This document shows positions 1 through 7,461 of a stretch of 64,000 nucleotides of DNA, one piece after another (position 1 is the first letter of the stretch; every line of letters begins with the position of its first letter). This DNA is from Gallionella sp. Its GTDB lineage: Bacteria > Pseudomonadota > Gammaproteobacteria > Burkholderiales > Gallionellaceae. A program made the position numbers and the translations under genes. The stretch spans positions 1-64,000 of the forward strand of contig JAQTMZ010000004.1 of assembly GCA_028714075.1 (NCBI GenBank), given 5' to 3'. The notes beneath the pieces are model-generated. The model worked only from the letters and a program-made list of their open reading frames with translations, was not told the DNA's origin and searched no databases.

Positions 1-18
1 GTCCTCTTCCGGGCACCA
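1..18 (+). tRNA. 3' end of a tRNA (identity uncertain), truncated by the window edge
   Basis: The first 18 bases fit the end of a tRNA: five bases that could be the 3' side of a T-stem (3-7), a seven-base acceptor strand tccgggc (8-14), discriminator A (15) and an encoded CCA (16-18). A Rho-independent terminator follows directly. An acceptor ending tccgggc implies a 5' end GCCCGGA, as in some Leu or Phe tRNAs. The anticodon lies outside the window, so the identity cannot be read. Confidence 0.5.
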
Positions 19-30
19 TCCAACAAAACA

Positions 31-72
31 AAAACCGCACTACTGATCAATTTCAGGCTGGTGCGGTTTTTT
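31..72 (+). terminator. Rho-independent terminator after the tRNA
   Basis: Perfect 10-bp arms aaaaccgcac (31-40) and gtgcggtttt (61-70) enclose a 20-nt loop and run into six T residues. It would end the transcript of the partial tRNA on the left edge. Confidence 0.8.
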
Positions 73-182
73 GTTGCCCGTAAAGTTACCCACATATTTT
101 CTTGCTGGCCTGCTTAATCCGAAATCCTGCGGCATTCTACACTATCGCCTCTGCATACCTTGGCTGCTTTTTCCAGGATAAC

Positions 183-1556
183 TCAGTGCTGGGCAAGTAC
201 CTCAAGCATCGCATCGACATCGACAATCTTGTCGCGCGGTGCGCCGCGCCGTTCGCCGCGTGCCACTTCCACATCATCGAGCCGCTTCCAGTCGCTGAAG
301 GAGACGATCTGCACACCGCGCTGGCGCAGCAGGGTGTCGATGGCCTCGCGCTCCGGCAGCTCGCGCGCTTCGAGTCCGGCACCGTCGGCGATCATGTGCT
401 CGACCACATGGGCGGATGCGCCCTTGTGCGAGCCGATGAGCCCCTGCGGCCCGGTGCGCGCCCAGCCGACGACGTATTCGTTGGCGACCACGCGGCGGCT
501 GACGGGATCTACGACGCGCCCGTCTTCGTTGGCGATGATCTTGGCTTTTTCGTCGTACGGAACACCGTCAATCCGCTTGGCGGCAAAGCCGACCGCGGGC
601 AGCACCATCCCGACTTCGAGCACTTCAATTTCGCCGGTGCCGCGTGCGCTGACTGTGCCATCCGGCCGAACTTCGAGGCGGTTTTTTTCGAGTTTAAGAG
701 CGGCCACCTGGCCGTCGGCGTCGGCAATGATCTCGGTCGGCGAGACACGGAAGCGAAAGTGGAGCTTCTTTGTTTTTTCGCCAAGCTGGGTTTTCACGCC
801 GGGCTGCCGCGCGGCGAAGGACTGGAGAATTTTCAGGTTCTTTTCCTGCTGCGTATTGCCCGCAGTTTCCGGAATGACACAACCCGCCAGCTCTTCCGGC
901 GCGACTATCGGGTCGACATCTTCCATCTCGCCGAACTCCTTGAGTTCGGGTGGCGTGAACGAGGCTTGCTCCGGCCCGCGCCGCCCGAGGATATAAACCT
1001 CGCGCACCTTGCTGTGGCGCAGAGCTTCCAGCGCATGCGCGGCGACATCGGTCTTTTCGAGTTCGGCGGGCGTGCGCAACAGCATCCGCGCGGCATCGAT
1101 GGCGACGTTGCCGTTGCCCACCACCGCGACGCGCGACACCGACAGGTCGATCTTGGCATGGCGATAGTCGGGATGCCCGTTGTACCAGCCGATAAACACC
1201 GTCGCCGGTGTGCAGCGCGCTATGCCTTCGCACGGAATGCCGAGACGGCGGTCGGCCTCGTTGCCCACCGCGTAGACGATCTGGTGATAGTGCTGGCGCA
1301 AGTCTTCCACCGTCAGGCCGCTTCCGAGGCACACATTGCCCAGGAACCTGAAGGTGGGGCGCGTGGCGGTTTTTTCATAAACGCGGGTGACCGCCTTGAT
1401 GCTCTGGTGGTCGGGCGCGACGCCTCCGCGCACCAGGCCGAACGGGGTGGGGAGGCGGTCGAACATGTCGACATGGACGACGGTGTCGGTGCGCCTGAGC
1501 AGCGCCTCCGCAGCGTAGAACCCGGCAGGGCCGGAACCGATGATTGCGACGCGCAT
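183..1556 (-). CDS. Ferredoxin/adrenodoxin reductase-type FAD-NADP oxidoreductase
   Basis: A 457-aa flavoprotein of the adrenodoxin reductase / FprA class, expected to move electrons between NADPH and a ferredoxin in the cytoplasm. The N-terminus carries the FAD-binding GSGPAG motif (residues 7-12), followed by the family's FGLVRGGVAPDH block. A second dinucleotide fold, VVGNGNVAIDAAR, binds NADPH near residue 150. The C-terminal GWARTGPQGLIGSHK block is also typical. Length matches the family (about 450-460 aa). The ATG is preceded by AGAGG. It stands alone, between a terminator and the convergent-side qseC gene. No ferredoxin gene is visible beside it, so the redox partner is unknown. Confidence 0.9.
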   Translation of the reverse strand: MRVAIIGSGPAGFYAAEALLRRTDTVVHVDMFDRLPTPFGLVRGGVAPDHQSIKAVTRVYEKTATRPTFRFLGNVCLGSGLTVEDLRQHYHQIVYAVGNEADRRLGIPCEGIARCTPATVFIGWYNGHPDYRHAKIDLSVSRVAVVGNGNVAIDAARMLLRTPAELEKTDVAAHALEALRHSKVREVYILGRRGPEQASFTPPELKEFGEMEDVDPIVAPEELAGCVIPETAGNTQQEKNLKILQSFAARQPGVKTQLGEKTKKLHFRFRVSPTEIIADADGQVAALKLEKNRLEVRPDGTVSARGTGEIEVLEVGMVLPAVGFAAKRIDGVPYDEKAKIIANEDGRVVDPVSRRVVANEYVVGWARTGPQGLIGSHKGASAHVVEHMIADGAGLEARELPEREAIDTLLRQRGVQIVSFSDWKRLDDVEVARGERRGAPRDKIVDVDAMLEVLAQH

Positions 1557-1690
1557 GAAGCACCTCTGTGGTGAGTAAAAATGAATGTTGCAATACTACA
1601 CTCTTGGCGGACGAATGATTGCAATGCACTGAAAGATGGTTGCCGCGACCGACTGGAGGCGGCGCCATACACGGCGTAGTGAATTCCGGA

Positions 1691-3022
1691 TCAGGACTTG
1701 AAGCACACCGTTACCCGCAACCCCTGTCCTTCGCTCACCGGCTGCATCTGCAAGGTCGCGTCATGTACTTCGGCAATCCGTTTGATGATGGATAGCCCGA
1801 GGCCGCTGCCGCTGGCCTGTGTGCCGATTGGGCGATAGAACCGCTCCAGCACTTTGTCCCGCTCCTGTTCCGGAATGCCCGGGCCGTTATCGCCCACCGA
1901 CAGGCAGGCCGCTCCCGGTTCATGGGTGACGCTTACCTGCACCGCTGTTCCGGGCGGGGTATGCCGTATCGAATTGTCGAGCAGGTTGCGCAGCAGTATC
2001 CGCAGCAGTCCCGGATTGCCGCGTACCGTGGCTTCGTCGCCCGCCAGCAATTCGAGTTGCACGCCTTTTTCCAGCGCGGCCGGCGCCAGCGCCGCAATGA
2101 TTTCGGAGGCGATGTCTCTGAGCTGGCACGGCTCCGCCATGGCGCGATCCAGCGTATCGACCCGCGCCAGCGTGAGCAACTGTTCGATCAGGTGGGCGGC
2201 GCGGTCGCAGCCGAGAATCGCGTTGTCGAGCGCATGGATGCGTTCGGTTTCTCCAACTGCGGCGCGCGCCACTTGCGCCTGCGCCTTGATCGCGGCCACC
2301 GGGGTGCGCAATTCATGCGCGGCATCGGCGGTAAAGCGCCGCTCTTTTTGCATGGATGCGTCGATGCGGACGAACAGCCGGTTGAGCCGCTCGATCAGCG
2401 GCACCACTTCGCGCGGCGCGGACGACGCATCCAGCGCGGCGAGGTTGTCCGGCTCGCGCTGCTCCACCTCGCGTGCCAGTTTGTCGAGCGGGCGCAAGCC
2501 GCGCATTATCGCGATCCACAGCAGCAGTGCCAGCAACGGCAGGGAAAACCACAGCGGCCGCAGCAGGTTGCCCGCGATGCCGCGCGCCAGTTTCTCGCGC
2601 ACGTCGGAGCGCTCCGCGACCTGGATCAGGTATTCGCCGGATTCGTCCCAGGTACTGAAGACGCGCCAGCGTTTTCCGTCGACGATGGTGTCGCTGAAGC
2701 CGCGCTCCTTGTTTGCCAGCGGCTGTTGCGGCGCGTTGGCGGAATGCAGGCGCAGTTGCTGCCCTTTCTCCCATACCTGAAACGCGACGCGGCGCGCATA
2801 TTTGTGCAGCAGCGGCGTGTGCTCGGTTTCGAGTTCATCGATCTCATGCGTTGCCTGGACGACCAGCAGCGCAGCGGCCTGCGCCAGATGCGCGTCCAGC
2901 ACCTCATCGAATTCTTCGCGCGCATCGAGGTAAGTGAAGGCGGTTGCGCCGAGCCAGACCAGCGTGATCGCCGTCAATGCCGGGATAAGTAGTCTTCGTT
3001 TGAGCGAGGCGGGTTGCGACAT
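1691..3022 (-). CDS. qseC: QseC-type sensor histidine kinase
   Basis: A 443-aa inner-membrane histidine kinase of the EnvZ/OmpR class. TM1 spans about residues 10-32, a periplasmic sensor about 33-152 and TM2 about 153-173. HAMP and the dimerisation domain follow, with the phosphoacceptor H236 in AAHELRTPVAA. The catalytic domain shows the N-box NLLDNSIRHT, G1 DNGPGIPE and G2 GSGLGLSII. The gene starts 1 nt after the response-regulator stop, so the two are co-translated. It is last in the SHP-DHC-cytochrome b561-qseB-qseC run, which suggests it controls that redox operon rather than a virulence function. The QseC subfamily call rests on general layout; the activating signal cannot be read. 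Confidence 0.85.
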   Translation of the reverse strand: MSQPASLKRRLLIPALTAITLVWLGATAFTYLDAREEFDEVLDAHLAQAAALLVVQATHEIDELETEHTPLLHKYARRVAFQVWEKGQQLRLHSANAPQQPLANKERGFSDTIVDGKRWRVFSTWDESGEYLIQVAERSDVREKLARGIAGNLLRPLWFSLPLLALLLWIAIMRGLRPLDKLAREVEQREPDNLAALDASSAPREVVPLIERLNRLFVRIDASMQKERRFTADAAHELRTPVAAIKAQAQVARAAVGETERIHALDNAILGCDRAAHLIEQLLTLARVDTLDRAMAEPCQLRDIASEIIAALAPAALEKGVQLELLAGDEATVRGNPGLLRILLRNLLDNSIRHTPPGTAVQVSVTHEPGAACLSVGDNGPGIPEQERDKVLERFYRPIGTQASGSGLGLSIIKRIAEVHDATLQMQPVSEGQGLRVTVCFKS

Positions 3023-3023
3023 T

Positions 3024-3707
3024 TTAAATGCCTTTATCGCGCGGCATCAGATAGCCGACGCCGCGTATGGTTTCGATCAGTTCGGGGGAAAGCTTGCGGC
3101 GCAGATGATGGATATGCACTTCCACCGCATTGCTTTCAATCTCATTGCCCCACGCGTAAAGCTGTTCTTCAAGCTTGGTGCGCGACAGCACTTTGCCCGC
3201 ATTGAGCATCAGGGCGTGCAGCAGCGCGAATTCCCTGGCCGAGAGCTCGACCGGCTTGTCGCGGTACAGCACGCGATGGGCGGCAGGGTCGAGCTTGATT
3301 TCGGCAACCTGCAACAACGGCTCGGTCTTCCCGCTGGCGCGGCGGATCAGCGCGCGCAGGCGTGCCGTCAGCTCGCCCATGTCGAACGGCTTGGCCAGAT
3401 AGTCGTCCGCGCCGGCATCCAGCCCCTTGATGCGGTCGTCCACCGTATCCATCGCGGTCAGGATCAGCACTGGCGTCTGTTTATTATTTATTTGGGCATT
3501 GCGGCTGCGCAGGCGGCGCAGCACCTCCAGCCCGGCAAGGCGCGGCAGCCCCAGATCCAGCACTACCGCCGCATAAGGCTCGGCGGCGAGCGCCTGTTCT
3601 GCCGAGATGCCGTCCTTCATCCAGTCCACGGCATAGCCGGACTGTTTCAAGCCAGCCTGAATCGCATCGCCCAGCAGGGCGTCGTCTTCGACCACTAACA
3701 CGCGCAT
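3024..3707 (-). CDS. qseB: QseB-type response regulator (OmpR/PhoB family)
   Basis: A 227-aa two-component regulator. The receiver domain has the acidic pair E7-D8-D9, the phosphoacceptor D51 (VVLDLGLPR) and the conserved K in LAKPFDMGEL. A winged-helix DNA-binding domain follows (about 125-222) with the VEVHIHHLRRKL recognition-helix region and ETIRGVGYLM hairpin. A short polar insert, NNKQTP, sits before the beta-4 strand. It is the cognate partner of the adjacent kinase. QseB/PmrA-type regulators bind tandem TTAAG-like half-sites; a perfect CTTAAG-N5-CTTAAG lies upstream of the SHP gene at 5535-5551, a likely target. Confidence 0.88.
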   Translation of the reverse strand: MRVLVVEDDALLGDAIQAGLKQSGYAVDWMKDGISAEQALAAEPYAAVVLDLGLPRLAGLEVLRRLRSRNAQINNKQTPVLILTAMDTVDDRIKGLDAGADDYLAKPFDMGELTARLRALIRRASGKTEPLLQVAEIKLDPAAHRVLYRDKPVELSAREFALLHALMLNAGKVLSRTKLEEQLYAWGNEIESNAVEVHIHHLRRKLSPELIETIRGVGYLMPRDKGI

Positions 3708-3735
3708 CGTTACACCCGTTTGAAAAAAGCACTAA

Positions 3736-3789
3736 GTCCGCAGATTACACAGATTTACGCAGATTGGTTAATCTGCGTAATCTGCGGAC
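3736..3789. repeat. Dispersed palindromic repeat, ccgcagattacgcagatt family (short copy)
   Basis: Left arm gtccgcagattac and acgcagatt face aatctgcgtaatctgcggac across a 4-nt centre, so the transcript could fold into a long hairpin. The same arms bound two longer elements at 14571-14700 and 31070-31197. This copy lies in the 97-nt gap between the cytochrome b561 gene and qseB, and could separate expression of the redox and regulator halves of the operon. Confidence 0.85.
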
Positions 3790-3804
3790 AAATGCCTTTT
3801 AGGT

Positions 3805-4470
3805 TTAATCGCTATCGTGCTGTCCGGCCTGCGTCGCATCTGCACCCGGCGTTGCCGCGCCGATGGACGGGTAGCCAGCCCAGAATGCCACGACCACAGC
3901 CAGCATTATGACACCCAGCCAGGCATAAGAGCGGCGAATGCCTTGATCCGGTTTGGCGGATTTGAAACCGGTAATCATGGAGCGTACCAGATTCTCGCGG
4001 TGCATCAAGCTGCTCACCACGACACCGGCGATGTGGATCAATACCACGGCCAGCATGCCATTGGATACGAACTCATGCAGTTCCTCCAGCGCATCGCCGC
4101 CGATATCCTGAAACACCATCACGCCGCTCACGCCGGAGGAGATGCCCAGTATTAGCAGCAGCCAGATCGCCACGCTGCCCACCGGGTTGTGCCCGACATA
4201 ATGCGCGGGTTTGCCTTTGGCCAGCGACAACAGGTAAGCGATAATTTCGCCGGGCTTGAACAGGAACGAACGGAACTGCGCATAGCGCGTGCCGAAAAAT
4301 CCCCACAGCAGCCTGAACGCGATCAGGCCCAGCAGGGTGTAGCCGAGCAGCACGTGAATATCGCGGTAACGCTCCGTCTCCGCCGTCAGGAATGCACCGA
4401 CGAAAGACAGCACCAGCAGCCAGTGAAAAACCCGCGTCGGTACATCCCAAACCAGAATACGTTGACTCAT
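3805..4470 (-). CDS. Cytochrome b561-type membrane dihaem protein of the SHP operon
   Basis: A 221-aa inner-membrane cytochrome b related to the b-type subunits of Ni/Fe hydrogenase and to cytochrome b561. About four hydrophobic helices are visible. Histidines suited to ligate two b-haems occur in RVFHWLL (H16), RDIHVLLGY and the HEFVSNGM...LIHIAGV...SLMHRENL segment. In SHP operons of other proteobacteria this subunit is thought to take electrons from quinol and pass them to the dihaem cytochrome c and then SHP. It starts 12 nt after the dihaem cytochrome gene. The C-terminus is an extra helix followed by a short polar tail. Confidence 0.88.
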   Translation of the reverse strand: MSQRILVWDVPTRVFHWLLVLSFVGAFLTAETERYRDIHVLLGYTLLGLIAFRLLWGFFGTRYAQFRSFLFKPGEIIAYLLSLAKGKPAHYVGHNPVGSVAIWLLLILGISSGVSGVMVFQDIGGDALEELHEFVSNGMLAVVLIHIAGVVVSSLMHRENLVRSMITGFKSAKPDQGIRRSYAWLGVIMLAVVVAFWAGYPSIGAATPGADATQAGQHDSD

Positions 4471-4482
4471 GATGGCCTCCTT

Positions 4483-5052
4483 TTACTTGGGTATTCTTAT
4501 GTCGCGCTCATTGAAATTGCCGCGCTCCGCCTGCGGGTGGCACGCCCCACAATTGGCCGGGCTCTTCACCTTCGGGTTCTTCCAGACGGCCGGATCGATT
4601 TCGTGGCCGTCGTGCTTGCGCTTGAACCAGGCTGTTTCGCTGATGCGCAACGGTGATGTCGAGGCGCTCCAGCGGTTGGAAGCATTGCTCACCAGAAATG
4701 CGGTGATTTCCTTGTTGTCCTGGGCATCCAGCGACGCATCCGAGCCGAAGTGCTTATCCAGGCCGTTCATGACCTTGCGCCATGATTCGGCGGGCAACAG
4801 CCCCGGCGCATAAGCGATATGGCAACTGGAACATTCCTGCTGGAACTTGGTGTTGATTTGCGCGGGCTGAACCGGCTTGCCGCGATTTTCGCCGCCGTAT
4901 TTTCCGCTGTGTTTCTCGCCTTTCTCGCCGTACTTTCCGCCGTATCTTTCATCGCGGTCGTCATCATCGGCCTGCGCGGCAGGTATCATTATGCCCATCG
5001 CCAGCAAGGCAACGGCCAGCATCCGGAAGTTTTTTTGGTTATATATCGACAT
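4483..5052 (-). CDS. Dihaem cytochrome c (DHC) of the SHP operon
   Basis: A 189-aa periplasmic c-type cytochrome. A signal peptide ends near residue 28 (AAQA-DDDD). Two haem-binding motifs are present: CSSCH (74-78) and CGACH (168-172). Between the signal and the first haem lies an unusual charged, Gly/Lys/Tyr-rich stretch (about 29-59) with repeated GGKYGEKG-like units. The gene sits between SHP and cytochrome b561 with 11-12 nt gaps, the arrangement known from SHP operons, where DHC is the proposed electron donor to SHP. Position and motif number support this identity; the N-terminal repeat looks like a lineage-specific insertion or flexible tether. Confidence 0.92.
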   Translation of the reverse strand: MSIYNQKNFRMLAVALLAMGIMIPAAQADDDDRDERYGGKYGEKGEKHSGKYGGENRGKPVQPAQINTKFQQECSSCHIAYAPGLLPAESWRKVMNGLDKHFGSDASLDAQDNKEITAFLVSNASNRWSASTSPLRISETAWFKRKHDGHEIDPAVWKNPKVKSPANCGACHPQAERGNFNERDIRIPK

Positions 5053-5063
5053 GGTAGTTCTCC

Positions 5064-5483
5064 TTATTTTTTAACAGTAAACAGATAGGCAAGTGTGTCA
5101 CCCTTTTCCTGCGGTGTGCAAGCGCGGCCAAGCACATCGTTGCAATTGCGCTTGAACCATTTTTCCACCTTTTTCGGGTTGGTGAAGCGCTCCGCATTGG
5201 CAGACGGGGCGATCGGCTCGACGACTTGACCGGTCTTGGCATGCTTGCCCTGTGCTGCGGGATTTTCGGTATGGCAAGAAGAGCAGCTCCATTCATAGCC
5301 GTGCTTCGTCTTGAAAAAACTCTCTCCGCGCGCCGCCGAAAAACCCTGAAAACCCGGTGTGCCAGCCGCTTCCTTGTGGATGGCAGCCAGTATCTCATCG
5401 GGGGTTTCCGCAAAAGCCGGTTGCGCCGCCAATCCGGCAACTGCCACAAGCGCCAAACATGATGTATGGAATATACGAAACAT
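5064..5483 (-). CDS. shp: Sphaeroides haem protein (SHP) homologue, DUF1924 cytochrome c
   Basis: A 139-aa periplasmic monohaem cytochrome c with a signal peptide of about 25 residues (cleavage near AFA-ETP). The haem motif is CSSCH (67-71). Downstream, RFTNPKKVEKWFKRNCND and GRACTPQEKGD match the remembered Rhodobacter sphaeroides SHP pattern. N113 aligns with the Asn that is the replaceable sixth haem ligand there, and C114/C122 align with its disulphide. SHP binds oxygen and nitric oxide and may act as an oxygenase or NO-handling protein. First gene of the operon; an AAGGAG ribosome site precedes the ATG, and a tandem CTTAAG box lies about 50 nt further upstream. Confidence 0.93.
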   Translation of the reverse strand: MFRIFHTSCLALVAVAGLAAQPAFAETPDEILAAIHKEAAGTPGFQGFSAARGESFFKTKHGYEWSCSSCHTENPAAQGKHAKTGQVVEPIAPSANAERFTNPKKVEKWFKRNCNDVLGRACTPQEKGDTLAYLFTVKK

Positions 5484-5534
5484 TTTTGATCTCCTTAAAA
5501 ATGAACTACGAGGCGTGCAGGATAAGAGGCCAAG

Positions 5535-5551
5535 CTTAAGGAATGCTTAAG
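5535..5551 (-). promoter_or_regulatory. CTTAAG-N5-CTTAAG tandem box, probable QseB/PmrA-type operator
   Basis: Two perfect CTTAAG hexamers (5535-5540 and 5546-5551) are separated by five bases, one helical turn centre to centre. This is the layout of the PmrA box, which QseB-family regulators can also recognise. It ends 10 nt before a TATCCT candidate -10 (5519-5524, minus strand) and about 50 nt before the SHP start codon. With qseBC at the end of the same gene run, direct autocontrol of the operon is a reasonable inference. Confidence 0.65.
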
Positions 5552-5600
5552 CGTAGCGGTTTTTATGGAAGGGGTGAAAAAAGACAACGAAGTAATATTG

Positions 5601-5626
5601 TAGGGGCGCGATTCATCGCGCCCCTA
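5601..5626. repeat. taggggcgcga...tcgcgccccta palindrome
   Basis: An 11-bp perfect inverted repeat around a 4-nt centre, in the space between the SHP promoter and the metallopeptidase gene. Its last bases form that gene's TAG stop. Related taggggc half-sites occur at 53207, 55241 and 60606. As RNA it would make a strong hairpin and could act as a terminator-like barrier for the minus-strand gene. Confidence 0.75.
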
Positions 5627-6211
5627 AGCCGCCCCAGCCTCGACAGCCCGCCACAGCGGTTGTCCGGCCGCTTCGAGATAGGTGAGGTAAGCCCGCAGGT
5701 CAAACTCCAGCCGGTGATAATCGGGTTCCATATGCAGGCACAGTTGGTAGAAGGCCTTGTTGTGTTCGCGCTCCTTGATATGCGCCAGTTCGTGAACCAC
5801 GATCATGCGCAAAAATTCCGGCGGCATTTCCTTGAACAGCGCCGCGATGCGGATCTCACACTTGGCCTTGAGTTTGGAACCCTGTACCCGCGAGATGCTG
5901 GTGTGCGTGCCCAGCGCGTGCCGGATGACATGCAGCTTGCCGTCGAACGCCACTTTGCTCAGTTGAGCGGCGTTGCGCAGATACCTGCTTTTGGTTTCCA
6001 GCACATAGTCGTACAGCGCCTTGTCGGTACGCACCGCGTGCGCAAACGGATACTTCTCCAGCAGCATGTTGCCCAGCAGGCCTTGCCCGATCAGCCGCTG
6101 CACTTGCTCTGCCAGCGCTACAGGGTAGCCAGCAAGGTAATTCGGCGGCGGTTTCGGGTGCATGGTGGCAGGCAAGGGCAGGGTGGGGGGCGGGATTTTA
6201 CCGCTTGTCAC
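5624..6211 (-). CDS. YgjP-like (DUF45) zinc metallopeptidase family protein
   Basis: A 195-aa cytosolic protein of the YgjP/WLM-like zincin group. The zinc-site motif HELAH (140-144) is followed by REHNKAFY, whose histidine (H150) is the probable third ligand. The sequence upstream (RVQGSKLKAKCEIRIAALFKEMPPEFLRMIVVHELAH) resembles the family core. Substrates of this family are not well defined. The first 16 residues are Pro-rich and look untypical, so the ATG at residue 17 (MHPKPPPNYLAG) is a credible alternative start. It stands alone, convergent with nothing and divergent from the RMD1-like gene. Confidence 0.8.
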   Translation of the reverse strand: MTSGKIPPPTLPLPATMHPKPPPNYLAGYPVALAEQVQRLIGQGLLGNMLLEKYPFAHAVRTDKALYDYVLETKSRYLRNAAQLSKVAFDGKLHVIRHALGTHTSISRVQGSKLKAKCEIRIAALFKEMPPEFLRMIVVHELAHIKEREHNKAFYQLCLHMEPDYHRLEFDLRAYLTYLEAAGQPLWRAVEAGAA

Positions 6212-6390
6212 CCGTGGCGCCAGTAGTTAGTGCTGAATGCACGGCACTTCTGCGGAAAATAGCGAAAACTGTGAGTAGAATTGGCAATGGCATCTTAGCG
6301 ATATATCGGGGCTGTGCAATATAATGTGCCATCGCGCTCCGAACCAATATCAACCTTGGGAACGAACACTCGCACAACCCCGCTAACGAC

Positions 6391-7194
6391 ATGGAACTGA
6401 AACTAAACAACCGGCAGGACTTGAAGGCGCGCGCATTGCTGCTGGGCGACCGGCTGGACTTGAAATCGTTCAAGATCGCCGATTGTCTGGCTACTACACC
6501 GTTGACGCTGGAGGTGGATAACAATGGCGGCATTGCCGTATTGTTTCGCTACGGCGTAGTAGTGCTGTTCGGTGTGCAGAGTCTGGATGAGGCACGATTC
6601 ATCGACTCTCTCAAATCGTTGCTGACCAACTCCTATCCGTCGCCAGAAATCGAGGAGATGGAAATACATAGCGGCAGAAAAGGTATCGGCGTACAAAGCG
6701 GCGCGGTTTCGCTGGACGACATTTCGCTGGAGAAATTGCAGGTTATTGCAGATGCCTTGAGCAAGAATCTGGTGCTCACGCTATATGAGAAAAAAGTCGC
6801 CAGTGAGTTTGATAAGATCGAACCGTTGGCGCAGGAACTGGCCACGCATGGCAAGGTGAGCGCCGGTTCCAAAAAACTGCTGTCCAAGATCGGTCACATG
6901 CTGCTGATCGAGCACCGCATGGTGGGCCGCGCCGAGATCGGCGACAAGCCGGAAACGCTGTGGGACTTCCCGCACCTCGAAGGGTTGTACGCCAGCATGG
7001 AGGACGAGTTCGAACTGAAGGAGCGGCAATCAGCACTGGATCGCAAACTGGGGCTGATCTCGGATACGGCACAAACACTGGCCGACGTGTGGGATAACAA
7101 GCAGCTGCATAAGCTCGAGTGGTATGTGATCGGGCTGATTCTGTTCGAGATCGTCCTCAGTCTGCATGACCGGATCAGCCAGTTTTTAGGTTAA
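6391..7194 (+). CDS. RMD1/DUF155 family protein
   Basis: A 267-aa protein matching the RMD1/YagE (DUF155) family, known from yeast mitochondria (Rmd1, Rmd8) and many bacteria. The typical layout is visible: an N-terminal domain with GGIAVLFRYGVVVLFG, a helical middle, and the family block ELKERQSALDRKLGLISDTAQTLADVWDN before one C-terminal hydrophobic helix (LEWYVIGLILFEIVLSLHD). It is probably anchored to the membrane by that helix. Function in bacteria is not established. No operon partner is evident. Confidence 0.85.
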   Translation: MELKLNNRQDLKARALLLGDRLDLKSFKIADCLATTPLTLEVDNNGGIAVLFRYGVVVLFGVQSLDEARFIDSLKSLLTNSYPSPEIEEMEIHSGRKGIGVQSGAVSLDDISLEKLQVIADALSKNLVLTLYEKKVASEFDKIEPLAQELATHGKVSAGSKKLLSKIGHMLLIEHRMVGRAEIGDKPETLWDFPHLEGLYASMEDEFELKERQSALDRKLGLISDTAQTLADVWDNKQLHKLEWYVIGLILFEIVLSLHDRISQFLG

Positions 7195-7461
7195 TGTGTA
7201 GTAGTTCAGGCTTGATCTGACACAAACCGTCAGATTGCAGCATCTGACTTTGCTCAATCGCTTTCAGATTATGTGGAATTACGCTGCCTGAAAGCGGTCG
7301 CTCGTGACTATAGGCTCCCGACACGTTGGATGCGGTCAACTCGCTTGCTGCGAGCGTCCGTTCCTCGGCCATAACGGACTGTGGCAGAGAATCAAATTCC
7401 ATCAGCTACGAAAGCCCGCTTCTTTGAACATCGAGCGGCAGTTCCCGACACTTAGCAGCCG

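Noticed and set aside
102-1574. 490-aa open frame opposite the NADP reductase gene
   Set aside because: Its translation has no family features, and the minus-strand frame has clear FAD and NADP motifs. It is a high-GC shadow.
7175-7402. 75-aa minus-strand frame downstream of the RMD1-like gene
   Set aside because: No ribosome site or conserved pattern; lies in degraded spacer sequence.
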